Shown here: positions 1 to 8,546 of the stretch, piece after piece
Layout: each line of letters starts with the position of its first letter
How positions within the stretch are numbered: the stretch's first letter is position 1
Assembly (NCBI GenBank): GCA_927407015.1
Contig: CAKMJT010000001.1
Span: forward strand, 1 to 64,000
Origin: an uncultured Proteiniphilum sp.
Lineage (GTDB): Bacteria; Bacteroidota; Bacteroidia; Bacteroidales; Dysgonomonadaceae
DNA length: 64,000 nt
Direction of reading: 5' to 3'
Position numbers and translations under genes: made by a program
The notes under the pieces: generated by a model
Told to the model about the DNA's origin: nothing
The model's input: only the letters and a program-made list of their open reading frames with translations
Database searches by the model: none

Positions 1-2
1 TT

Positions 3-182
3 TCCATTGCGCTTACTGCCGATGTGACCACTGTCGATCTGGCCAAATGTACCGCTGTGGGAATGAACGACTATATTGCCAAACGGCGGTCAAGAACGGA
101 CAGAACCCCTTTGAGGTCCTTCAGGTTATTGCAACCCTTTCTCAAGCGTAGTTTCGTGTATAGCATAGTTATTGACGAATAG
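3..182 (+). pseudogene. C-terminal fragment of a response-regulator receiver domain (hybrid kinase or response regulator), degenerate end, 5' end outside window
   Basis: Frame 3 reads SIALTADVTTVDLAKCTAVGMNDYIAK then RRSRTDRTPLRSFRLLQPFLKRSFVYSIVIDE*; ALTADV..GMNDYIAK is receiver-domain-like but the expected K-P continuation is absent. Confidence 0.6.
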
Positions 183-262
183 TCAGGACTCTCTGTCTAT
201 GACCGGGGGTATACCTGAGTAGTTACAAAAAGATGAAAAGTTGGGTTTTTGCCGTTAATTTT

Positions 263-1159
263 TTATTTTATCCTCCCTAAATCCCTGTATTCCAGAGGAG
301 TGAATCCGACTCTCTTTTTAAAAAATGAGAGAAAGTACTCATAGGAGCTAAAATTGAGCTCATACGCAATCTCCTTGACAGAATGGTTTGTTTCGGCAAG
401 TAGTTCTTTTGCCGTGCGGAGTTTTAATTCCTGGAAATATTGTGCCGGCGCATATCCGGTATATTCTTTAAACACCCTTCTGAACAAGGAGTAGCTGATA
501 CCCAGGTTGTAGGCAATTTCTTTCGCATCTATATCTTTATGAATGTTCTCAAGCATGATGACTTTGGCTCGTTCTATTGTTTGGGCCAAATCCTTTGATT
601 CGAAGTTTTTGTTTTGTGCCAATGATAAAATGGTTCCTAAAATATTAAATGCAATTCCAGCCAAATTTTGTTGCGCTGCAGTTTTATCTTCTTTTGCTAC
701 TTTGATGGCTGTCGAGAATAGATTTACGAGATCTTCATTGACCCCCACATTGAGCACCTGATTGTCGGGAGAAATAAATCCATTCGTAACAATGGCATCG
801 ATGATTTTGCCTTCAAAGCCGATATAATATTCATTCCATCCGGTCTCTTTCAGGGGGCAGTACGTATGCCACTGCCCCGGAAAAAGGAGCATCACCTGCC
901 CTTTGGATATGTTTGTCTTCTTCGTGGTGGCCGAAGTAAAGGTTCCCTTGCCTTTGCTGATGTAAACAATTTGATATTCCGATAAGACACGTCCGTTTCC
1001 AGGTTTGAAATAGTAGTTTTTGGGATGGTCGGTAGAGGGATACAACGTGTTCGGGGGGATAGGTTGAAAACCCACCGTGTTGACAGTCAGCCCAAATTTC
1101 TTATCCTTATCACTGACCAGCAGGTATTTAAAGTCAATGCCGAAATCATTGTATCGCAT
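263..1159 (-). CDS. AraC-family transcriptional regulator (N-terminal cupin-like domain, C-terminal double HTH), probable rhamnose regulator by position
   Basis: C-terminal IAYNLGISYSLFRRVFKEYTGYAPAQYFQELKL...VKEIAYELNFSSYEYFLSFFKKRVGFTPLEYR is a typical AraC HTH; start at MRYNDFG preferred over the longer ORF. Confidence 0.85.
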   Translation of the reverse strand: MRYNDFGIDFKYLLVSDKDKKFGLTVNTVGFQPIPPNTLYPSTDHPKNYYFKPGNGRVLSEYQIVYISKGKGTFTSATTKKTNISKGQVMLLFPGQWHTYCPLKETGWNEYYIGFEGKIIDAIVTNGFISPDNQVLNVGVNEDLVNLFSTAIKVAKEDKTAAQQNLAGIAFNILGTILSLAQNKNFESKDLAQTIERAKVIMLENIHKDIDAKEIAYNLGISYSLFRRVFKEYTGYAPAQYFQELKLRTAKELLAETNHSVKEIAYELNFSSYEYFLSFFKKRVGFTPLEYRDLGRIK

Positions 1160-1314
1160 GTTTTCTGTTTTAGATTTGCATATGTTTTGTCTTTTAACGT
1201 GTAAATATACAAATAAAATCACGCCAAAGCACAATGCAGTTCTGGTTCCCTATTATGCAGGGTGCCGCATTGTGCTGTTACACATCTCAGAGAATGAATC
1301 CGGAATGTGTATGT

Positions 1315-2346
1315 TTATTGGAATAAATTGGGTATCACCAAAGAAAAAATCAATATCGCCATGCCCAAAGCCAGGAAAGTGATCGCTTTTTGTCCTGCTC
1401 CCTTCCACTCCTTCAGGATGATGCCCCATACATTGCTGAAGACGACGTTCAGCGACATAAGAATGCTCCAGGAGAAAGCCATCATGATACTGTCCGGTGT
1501 AAAGAAGCTCTGTCCCATTCCCAATCCGAAGAACTGTGAGTACCATAGCAGCCCTGCCAGCGCACAAAATAAAATATTGTTTGTCAGCACAGCTTTGGAG
1601 GAACGGCCTATTTCTCCGCCGGTCTTGTTTTTCCGGTTCATGTAAAGGCAATAAACCAGATTGGTGATAAATCCACCTACGGTAACCAACAGGGTAACCG
1701 GATTCTGTGCGAACAGTTCCTTTGCTCCGGCAGCAATGGCTGCTTCTTTAATCGGAATACCGGCACTCAGTCCCAGGCTGAAGCAGGCGCTCATTACGCC
1801 GGAAAGCAAGGCAATGAGCAGCCCTTTTTTCAGTGCAAAATCTTTGATGGCTTTCCGTCGCTCTTCCTCAGTCATGTTTTTGGATCGCAAACTACCTGCA
1901 TACCCAACCAGTGCGATCCCAACCAAGGCGACCGCCACGGCAAGTAACAAGATCAAACCCTTGGGTGAGAACAGGTCGGTGCCGGTCAGTATGGCCGGTA
2001 TGAGTGTCCCGAATGCGGCACAGGTACCCAATGCGACCGACTGCCCCAGGGCAATTCCCAGAAAACGCATGCTGAGCCCGAAAGTAAGTCCCCCCACGCC
2101 CCACAATACGCCGTAACCAATGGCTTGCCATGTAGCAGACGGGTGGATGGTATAGATCTCAATCAGTTCTGCCGGGGAGTTGGAGATGAATGCACCCAGC
2201 AAAGGAAAGACAAGCCATGCGAAAATTCCCTGGGTGAGCCAGAAATTTTCCCACGACCACTCCTTGATCTTATTGATGGGAACGTATGAGCTTGATTGGC
2301 CCATACTTCCCACAGCAATAATCAATAAACCGATAATGGTATTCAT
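1315..2346 (-). CDS. rhaT: L-rhamnose/proton symporter RhaT
   Basis: MNTIIGLLIIAVGSMGQSSSYVPINKIKEWSWENFW..., about ten hydrophobic segments, adjacent to rhaA and rhaB. Confidence 0.9.
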   Translation of the reverse strand: MNTIIGLLIIAVGSMGQSSSYVPINKIKEWSWENFWLTQGIFAWLVFPLLGAFISNSPAELIEIYTIHPSATWQAIGYGVLWGVGGLTFGLSMRFLGIALGQSVALGTCAAFGTLIPAILTGTDLFSPKGLILLLAVAVALVGIALVGYAGSLRSKNMTEEERRKAIKDFALKKGLLIALLSGVMSACFSLGLSAGIPIKEAAIAAGAKELFAQNPVTLLVTVGGFITNLVYCLYMNRKNKTGGEIGRSSKAVLTNNILFCALAGLLWYSQFFGLGMGQSFFTPDSIMMAFSWSILMSLNVVFSNVWGIILKEWKGAGQKAITFLALGMAILIFSLVIPNLFQ

Positions 2347-2349
2347 TGT

Positions 2350-3615
2350 TTACACCCTTTTGGAGGTTATCTGCTCTTCATACTCCTCAATCTCTTTGAT
2401 ATAGGCATCCCCCACGGGAACACCCTGCTGTTGGCAGTAATAACTGTACAGCGCATTCCATGGCATCGCTTTCAGCTCTTCCAGGTAAGCCATTCGCTCG
2501 AAGTTCCTGTCCTGTTTCTCAAAATCCCTCAACTTGTCGGTCGGCTCCAGCAATGCCTGTAACATGGCTTTCTGTGCGGAACGTACGCCCACCACGTACG
2601 CGCCGATGCGGTTGATGGAGGCATCGAAATAATCCAGTCCCACATGTACCCGATCTTTCTGGCCGGAACGAACAATCTCCTGAGCGATAGCGAGCAGTTC
2701 ATCGGTAAGGATCACCACGTGGTCGCTGTCCCAGCGTTCAGGACGACTCACATGCAGGGTTATTTCAGGAACAAATAACAACAGGGAGGATAATTTATCG
2801 GAGATGGTTTCGGTAGGGTGGAAGTGACCGGCGTCCAATGTCAGAAGCATGTTGTTCTTTACGGCATATCCCATATAGAATTCGTGAGAACCTACTACGT
2901 AGCTTTCACTGCCAATGCCGAAAAGTTTACATTCCACACAATCCTTCAGATAATCGGTGCTGATCTTTTCTGACAGTACTTCATCCAATGATTCCTGCAG
3001 CAGCTTTCTGTGTGCATAACGGGATACCGTTTTGTCTTTTTCCCCATCGGGTATCCAGATGTTGTGGATGCAGGGATCGCCCTGTTGGCGGCCAATCTCT
3101 GCCGCTATTCTGCGGCAACGACGTAGATGCTCTTTCCAGAATCTCCGGATTTCCGGATCGAAGTCGGAAAGGGTATAACCGCTGTTGGCCTTATCGTGCG
3201 AGAAGAAGGTGGAATTAAAATCGAGTTTCACTCCTTTTTCTTTTGCCCAATCGATCCAGCTTTGAAAGTGTTTGGGTTCAATTTGATCACGATCCACAAA
3301 TTCACCGCCGAAATCACCATAGATGGCATGCAAGCTTATCCTGTGTGTGCCGGGTATCAGCGAAAACACTTTCTCGAAATCATTTCTCAGCTCTTCAATG
3401 TTTCTGGCTTTACCGGGATAATTGCCGGTCGCCTGAATGCCTCCGGTAAGCTCACCATCCGGATTTTCAAATCCCGATACGTCATCAGCCTGCCAGCAAT
3501 GGATCGAAATAGACAACTTGTCCAATTGCTCAATTGCCTGTGCTGCATCTACTCCCAATGAGGCATACTGCTCCTTTGCTTCCTCAAATGCTCTTTTAAT
3601 CTGTTCTTCCTTCAT
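2350..3615 (-). CDS. rhaA: L-rhamnose isomerase
   Basis: 421 aa; SIHCWQADDVSGFENPDGELTGGIQATGNYPGKARN... and LTLDAGHFHPTETISDKLSS.. are characteristic of RhaA. Confidence 0.95.
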   Translation of the reverse strand: MKEEQIKRAFEEAKEQYASLGVDAAQAIEQLDKLSISIHCWQADDVSGFENPDGELTGGIQATGNYPGKARNIEELRNDFEKVFSLIPGTHRISLHAIYGDFGGEFVDRDQIEPKHFQSWIDWAKEKGVKLDFNSTFFSHDKANSGYTLSDFDPEIRRFWKEHLRRCRRIAAEIGRQQGDPCIHNIWIPDGEKDKTVSRYAHRKLLQESLDEVLSEKISTDYLKDCVECKLFGIGSESYVVGSHEFYMGYAVKNNMLLTLDAGHFHPTETISDKLSSLLLFVPEITLHVSRPERWDSDHVVILTDELLAIAQEIVRSGQKDRVHVGLDYFDASINRIGAYVVGVRSAQKAMLQALLEPTDKLRDFEKQDRNFERMAYLEELKAMPWNALYSYYCQQQGVPVGDAYIKEIEEYEEQITSKRV

Positions 3616-3703
3616 ACGTTTATTTTATAGATTTATAGATTGGAATTGCCTGATTTCATCATCAGCGTGTTATCCCTGTTTTATGATGAATTGCCCATTC
3701 TAT

Positions 3704-5188
3704 TTATATTTCTTTGTACACTTCAAGATATCTTTGGTAATGATCATTCCATAATTCGGTATCGGAAGGCTCAAATAGTTCCAATTCTGTGGAATTACGG
3801 ACAATACGGCGTATTTCCTCTTTGTTCTTTACCAGTCCTGCAGCTTTGGCCTGCATCAACAGATTCCCGATGGCGGTAGCTTCTGACGGTCCTGCAACAA
3901 CAGGCAGGCCGATGGCATTGGCCGTAAAAGTGTTGAGCATGTTGTTTCTGGATCCTCCGCCAATGATGTGCAGCTTTTCGATGGAAAAACTGGCCAGTTT
4001 CTGCAAATCCTGTAATACCTGTTTATACCGGAAGGCCAGACTTTCGTATATACAGCGCGCAATTTCGCCGATGGTTTCCGGTACAAACTGGTTTGTTTGC
4101 CGGCAATAGTGCTGAATAGACGCAATCATGGAAGAAGGATTGGCAAAGCAAGATGCGTCAGGATTGATAAAATATTGAAAAGGAGCAGTCTGCTCAGCTG
4201 CTGCCACAATCTCCTCGTACGTTACCGGATTATTCTTCTCCCATTCTTTCTTGCATTGTTCAATGAGCCACATGCCGCAAATATTCTTCAGGAGACGGAT
4301 GGAACCGTCAGCTCCCCCCTCGTTGGTGAAATTGAGCGCATAGGTATCCTCATTAATGACAGGTTCATCGGACTCAATCCCCATCAACGACCAGGTGCCG
4401 GAACTTAAATAGGCAAAATGGGCACTTTCTGCCGGTACTGCCAGCACGGCAGAAGCGGTATCGTGCCCGGCCACCGCGATCACTGAAATATCCTCCTGAT
4501 CGGTCAGGTGTTGCACCGAGGGTGATATCTTTCCTATCGTTGTTCCGGAGAGCACCTTAGGAGCAAACTGCTCTTTCGTCAGCCGAATGGCATCCAGCAG
4601 AGAGGGCTCAAAATCTTTTGTGTAGGGGTTGATCATCTGCGATGTGGATGCGATGGTATACTCCGTGACCATCTGTCCGGTCAGCAGATACGAAAGGGCA
4701 TCAGGCATAAACAGGATTTTATCGATAAGGGGATAGATGGACGAGTTCTCTTTCTGCATCGTATCCAGTTGAAACAATGAATTGAAGTCCATGATCTGAA
4801 TGCCTGTTTTCTCATATACTTCCTTTTTCGGTATCCTGGAGAAAAAACGTTCCGGTGCACCCTGTGTATGGGAGTCACGATAGCTGTAAGGCATTCGCAG
4901 CGGTTCGCCGTCAGCCCCAAAACAGACGAAATCTACTCCCCAGGTGTCGATCCCTACAGAGAGGATGGGGTAATTCCGGAGCTTGGTCTCGCGTAACGAA
5001 TGCACGATTTGCTCGTACAAATAAAGCAAATCCCAGTATAGACGACTGTTCACTTCCACCAGGGGATTGGAAAAACGATGAATTTCCTTCAGTACCAGGC
5101 GGTCATTTTGAACGGTTCCCAGCAGGGCTCTGCCGCTGCTTGCTCCTAAATCGATCGCCAAAAAAGAGATTAAATTGCCTTCACTCAT
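3704..5188 (-). CDS. rhaB: Rhamnulokinase (FGGY family)
   Basis: FLAIDLGASSGRALLG...LYWDLLYLYEQIVHSL...SVGIDTWGVDFVCFGADGEPL...HIIGGGSRNNMLNTFTANAIGLPVVAGPSEATAIGNLL; start taken at MSEGNLIS. Confidence 0.93.
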   Translation of the reverse strand: MSEGNLISFLAIDLGASSGRALLGTVQNDRLVLKEIHRFSNPLVEVNSRLYWDLLYLYEQIVHSLRETKLRNYPILSVGIDTWGVDFVCFGADGEPLRMPYSYRDSHTQGAPERFFSRIPKKEVYEKTGIQIMDFNSLFQLDTMQKENSSIYPLIDKILFMPDALSYLLTGQMVTEYTIASTSQMINPYTKDFEPSLLDAIRLTKEQFAPKVLSGTTIGKISPSVQHLTDQEDISVIAVAGHDTASAVLAVPAESAHFAYLSSGTWSLMGIESDEPVINEDTYALNFTNEGGADGSIRLLKNICGMWLIEQCKKEWEKNNPVTYEEIVAAAEQTAPFQYFINPDASCFANPSSMIASIQHYCRQTNQFVPETIGEIARCIYESLAFRYKQVLQDLQKLASFSIEKLHIIGGGSRNNMLNTFTANAIGLPVVAGPSEATAIGNLLMQAKAAGLVKNKEEIRRIVRNSTELELFEPSDTELWNDHYQRYLEVYKEI

Positions 5189-5220
5189 GATGAGGTTAAA
5201 TTTTTCTAAAAGATTGTTTG

Positions 5221-5251
5221 CAAAAATAGCGTATAAAACGAATCCTTGCAA
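5221..5251 (-). promoter_or_regulatory. Candidate Bacteroidota promoter for rhaB: -33 TTG (5251-5249), 20-bp spacer, -7 TATTTTTG (5228-5221)
   Basis: Matches TTG-N19-21-TAnnTTTG on the minus strand, about 33 bp upstream of the rhaB ATG. Confidence 0.45.
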
Positions 5252-5478
5252 TGAAAAAAATGATTTAATGACTGTGTTTTTTGATATTGTTCAAAAAAAT
5301 AATCATAAACCAATGCTATCCCAAACGTGCATAAAGAAGATGTCAAAAAACACAGCTAAAAAATCAATTATTGGAATGGTATCCGCGACAAATTAAATAC
5401 ATTTGTGCTTCTTATTGATCGTAGTTATTAGAAACCTGTTATATGATGTGGGGAAAGAAACAAGTATACTGCTATTTT

Positions 5479-5510
5479 TTTGGATTTTTTATGGAATAAA
5501 AGTAACTTTG
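5479..5510 (+). promoter_or_regulatory. Candidate Bacteroidota promoter for the E2-E3-E1 run: -33 TTTG (5479-5482), 20-bp spacer, -7 TAACTTTG (5503-5510)
   Basis: Exact TTTG-N20-TAnnTTTG about 55 bp upstream of the ATG at 5566. Confidence 0.6.
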
Positions 5511-5565
5511 TCTCAGCATAGTTCAGCACAGTGTTTTATTTTGGAAATGCTTAAATCATTTATAA

Positions 5566-6966
5566 ATGGCAGTTGTAGTAATCATGCCCAAGCAGGGGCA
5601 ATCGGTTGAGAGTTGTATCATCACAACATTACATAAGAAAAAAGGCGATATCGTGAAAAAGGGGGATGTCTTGTTCTCTTACGAGACAGATAAGGCTTCC
5701 TTTGAGGAGGAATCACCGGCAGACGGGACCGTATTGGCCTGTTTTTACGGCGAAGGTGATGAAGTGCCCGTCCTGGAGAACATGATGATCATCGGAGAAC
5801 CGGGTGAAGATATCACCCCACTGCTGACCGTAGGTCAGGAGGCTGCATCGGGAAGTCACCCCGATGAAACGGGCAACGGCGTTACTCCTCCCGATATACA
5901 AACAGTAGAACCGGCAGCCGAAACATCGACAGCGACCATCGCCTCTACCCATAACGACAAGACACTACAGGGAGCTTCGGTTCAGGCAGGAAGCCCTGAA
6001 AACCGGTTCATCTCTCCCCGGGCAAAGATATTGGCTGAGAAAAATGCGGTGTCTGTCGCACAACTTACCGGCACCGGTCCGGGGGGCCGGATCATAGAGA
6101 AGGATGTAGAAGCCTATTTGGTCAATCGTCCCAAAATGACACCTCTGGCAAAGAAAGTAGCTGCCGAAGGGGGTGCGCAACCGGCGGCGCCGGGAACAGG
6201 TCTGGCGGGCAGATCCCGTGCGGTAGATCTGTCCGCTCCGGTAAACACCATATACGGCGTTGATTATGAGGATAAGAAGATATCGAACATGCGTAGGCTG
6301 ATTGCAAAATCGATGTATGCCTCGCTGCAAAATTCCGCACAGCTTACCCATCATCTGGGTGCGGATGCCAGACGCATTCTCGATCTGCGCAAGAAAGCCA
6401 AAGCTGCACTTGAATCCGGAAAACTTGCTGTGAACATCACGTTGAACGATATGGTGTGTTTCGCTGTCATCAAGGCGCTGAAAAAATTCCCCGAAGTGAA
6501 TGCCCATTTTCTGGGCGACAGCAAGCGATATTTCCACAAAGTACATCTGGGCCTGGCTGTGGATACCGAACGCGGGTTAATGGTTCCGGTATTGCTCAAT
6601 GCCGATGACCTGTCCATTGCCGGGCTCTGCGGCCAGCTCAAAGAGATTGCCACAGCCTGCCGTGCCGGCAGTGTGAACCCCGATATACTGGCTGCCGAGG
6701 CAGGCACATTCACCGTATCGAATCTCGGCAATTACGGGGTAGAGATGTTCACCCCGGTGATCAACCTGCCACAGTCGGCCATCCTCGGTGTCAATACCAT
6801 CGTACCTCGTCCGAAAGATCTGGGTGACCGGGTCTATGCTTTTGTACCCTATATCGGATTAAGCCTGACCTACGATCACCGGTCGCTCGACGGCGGTGAG
6901 GCAACCCGCTTCCTGAAGCAGATTGCCACTGAAATTGAGAATCTGGAACTTGATGTGCTGATTTGA
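5566..6966 (+). CDS. 2-oxoacid dehydrogenase complex E2 (dihydrolipoyl acyltransferase)
   Basis: Lipoyl domain (SYETDKASFEEESPADG), E3-binding domain (FISPRAKILAEKNAVSVAQLTGTGPGGRIIEKDVEAYL), catalytic LTYDHRSLDGGEATRFL. Confidence 0.93.
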   Translation: MAVVVIMPKQGQSVESCIITTLHKKKGDIVKKGDVLFSYETDKASFEEESPADGTVLACFYGEGDEVPVLENMMIIGEPGEDITPLLTVGQEAASGSHPDETGNGVTPPDIQTVEPAAETSTATIASTHNDKTLQGASVQAGSPENRFISPRAKILAEKNAVSVAQLTGTGPGGRIIEKDVEAYLVNRPKMTPLAKKVAAEGGAQPAAPGTGLAGRSRAVDLSAPVNTIYGVDYEDKKISNMRRLIAKSMYASLQNSAQLTHHLGADARRILDLRKKAKAALESGKLAVNITLNDMVCFAVIKALKKFPEVNAHFLGDSKRYFHKVHLGLAVDTERGLMVPVLLNADDLSIAGLCGQLKEIATACRAGSVNPDILAAEAGTFTVSNLGNYGVEMFTPVINLPQSAILGVNTIVPRPKDLGDRVYAFVPYIGLSLTYDHRSLDGGEATRFLKQIATEIENLELDVLI

Positions 6967-7036
6967 TGATTCGGCGATATGATGATGTGAATTGAACTGA
7001 AAGCTGACAACTGACAACTAAAAAATTATTTTGACT

Positions 7037-8392
7037 ATGATAGATTTACTGATTATCGGTGGGGGTCCTGCCGGATATGTGGCGGCGGAAAGAGCCGGTC
7101 ACAATGGATTGAACGTGGTTCTTTTTGAGAAGAAAGCAATGGGAGGTGTCTGCCTCAATGAAGGGTGTATCCCCACAAAAACATTGCTGTACAGTGCCAA
7201 AATGTACGAAAATGCGTTGCATGGTGAAAAATACGGCGTTTTTGGAGATAACATCCGCTTCGATTATGAAAAGATGATCGCCCGCAAGAATAAGGTGGTG
7301 CGAAAGCTGGTTTCCGGTGTGGAAAGCAAGATGAAAGCCAACAAGGTGACGGTGGTCAAAGGAGATGCGATGATCGAAGGACGTTCCACCGACGGCATTG
7401 AGGTCAGCTGTAACGGTGAAAAATATATTGGGAAAAACCTGCTTGTCTGTACCGGATCCGAGGCCTCCATACCTCCCATTCCCGGATTGAAGGAAGCTGG
7501 AGAGGTGATCCTCACCAACCGGGAGATCCTGGAGATGACCGAGCGACCTGCTTCATTGGTGGTAATCGGTGGCGGCGTGATCGGGATGGAGTTTGCCAGT
7601 TTCTACAATAGTCTGGGAACGAAGGTGACAGTCGTGGAGATGCTCCCCGAAATACTTGGAGGACTCGATTTCGAAATATCGGCCATGCTGCGTGATATCT
7701 ACACAAAAAAAGGCATTTCGTTCAACCTGAATGCAAAAGTGGTGCAGGTGGATGGCAACAAGGTTGTCTTTGTGAAAGAGGGTGTGACCCACACGGTGGA
7801 AGGTGAAAAAATACTGTTGAGCGTTGGTCGTCGCCCGGTTACACAGGGCTTTGGGCTGGAGAAACTGGGCGTGGAGCTGCTGCGTGGCGGCATTAAGGTG
7901 GATGAGAAGATGCGGACCAATGTCCCCGGAGTCTTTGCTGCAGGTGATGTCACCGGCTTCTCTTTGCTGGCCCATACCGCCAGCCGCGAGGGAGAGGTGG
8001 TGGTCAACAACCTCACCGGACGGAATGATATCATGCGTTACAACGCCATTCCGGGAGTTGTATATACCAACCCGGAAGTGGCCGGCGTGGGAGAAACGGA
8101 AGAGTCGGCCAAAGCGAAAAAGATTGCCTACAAGGTGGCCAGGTTGCCCATGGCCTATGCAGGCCGTTTCGTCGCCGAAAACGAGGGTGGTAGCGGTCTT
8201 TGCAAGGTGCTGGTGGGCGAGAAGCATGGTGAGGTGATTGGCGTGTATATGCTCGGCAATCCTTCCAGCGAGATTATCTACGGTGCTTGCATGGCCATTG
8301 AACAGGAGATGACGCTGAAAGAGATGCAGGAGGTGGTCTTCCCGCATCCCACCGTGAGTGAGATATTGAAAGAGACGGTATTTACCTTTTGA
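7037..8392 (+). CDS. lpdA: Dihydrolipoyl dehydrogenase (E3)
   Basis: IGGGPAGYVAAERAGHNGLNVVLFEKKAMGGVCLNEGCIPTKTLLYSAK; C-terminal HPTVSE; ATG at 7037 preferred over TTG at 7031. Confidence 0.95.
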   Translation: MIDLLIIGGGPAGYVAAERAGHNGLNVVLFEKKAMGGVCLNEGCIPTKTLLYSAKMYENALHGEKYGVFGDNIRFDYEKMIARKNKVVRKLVSGVESKMKANKVTVVKGDAMIEGRSTDGIEVSCNGEKYIGKNLLVCTGSEASIPPIPGLKEAGEVILTNREILEMTERPASLVVIGGGVIGMEFASFYNSLGTKVTVVEMLPEILGGLDFEISAMLRDIYTKKGISFNLNAKVVQVDGNKVVFVKEGVTHTVEGEKILLSVGRRPVTQGFGLEKLGVELLRGGIKVDEKMRTNVPGVFAAGDVTGFSLLAHTASREGEVVVNNLTGRNDIMRYNAIPGVVYTNPEVAGVGETEESAKAKKIAYKVARLPMAYAGRFVAENEGGSGLCKVLVGEKHGEVIGVYMLGNPSSEIIYGACMAIEQEMTLKEMQEVVFPHPTVSEILKETVFTF

Positions 8393-8406
8393 AAGCCAAT
8401 ATTCGA

Positions 8407-8520
8407 TAGTAATTCAATAGTAATTTGGTAGTAATTCAATAGTAACGCGAAGCGAATAACGTGAACGACGTGAACAAATAACGGCGTAAGCTGAATAACG
8501 TGAACGACGTGAACAAATAA
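8407..8520 (+). repeat. Spacer repeats: two 17-bp copies of TAGTAATTCAATAGTAA (8407-8423, 8429-8445) and two perfect 28-bp copies of GAATAACGTGAACGACGTGAACAAATAA (8454-8481, 8493-8520)
   Basis: Read directly from sequence. Confidence 0.9.
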
Positions 8521-8546
8521 TAAGGAAATCAACAAATCAAAATAGT

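Noticed and set aside
5371-5405. TACATTTG (5398-5405) as an extra plus-strand promoter
   Set aside because: Nearest upstream TTG gives about a 24-bp gap, outside the usual 19-21; the 5479-5510 pair is better.
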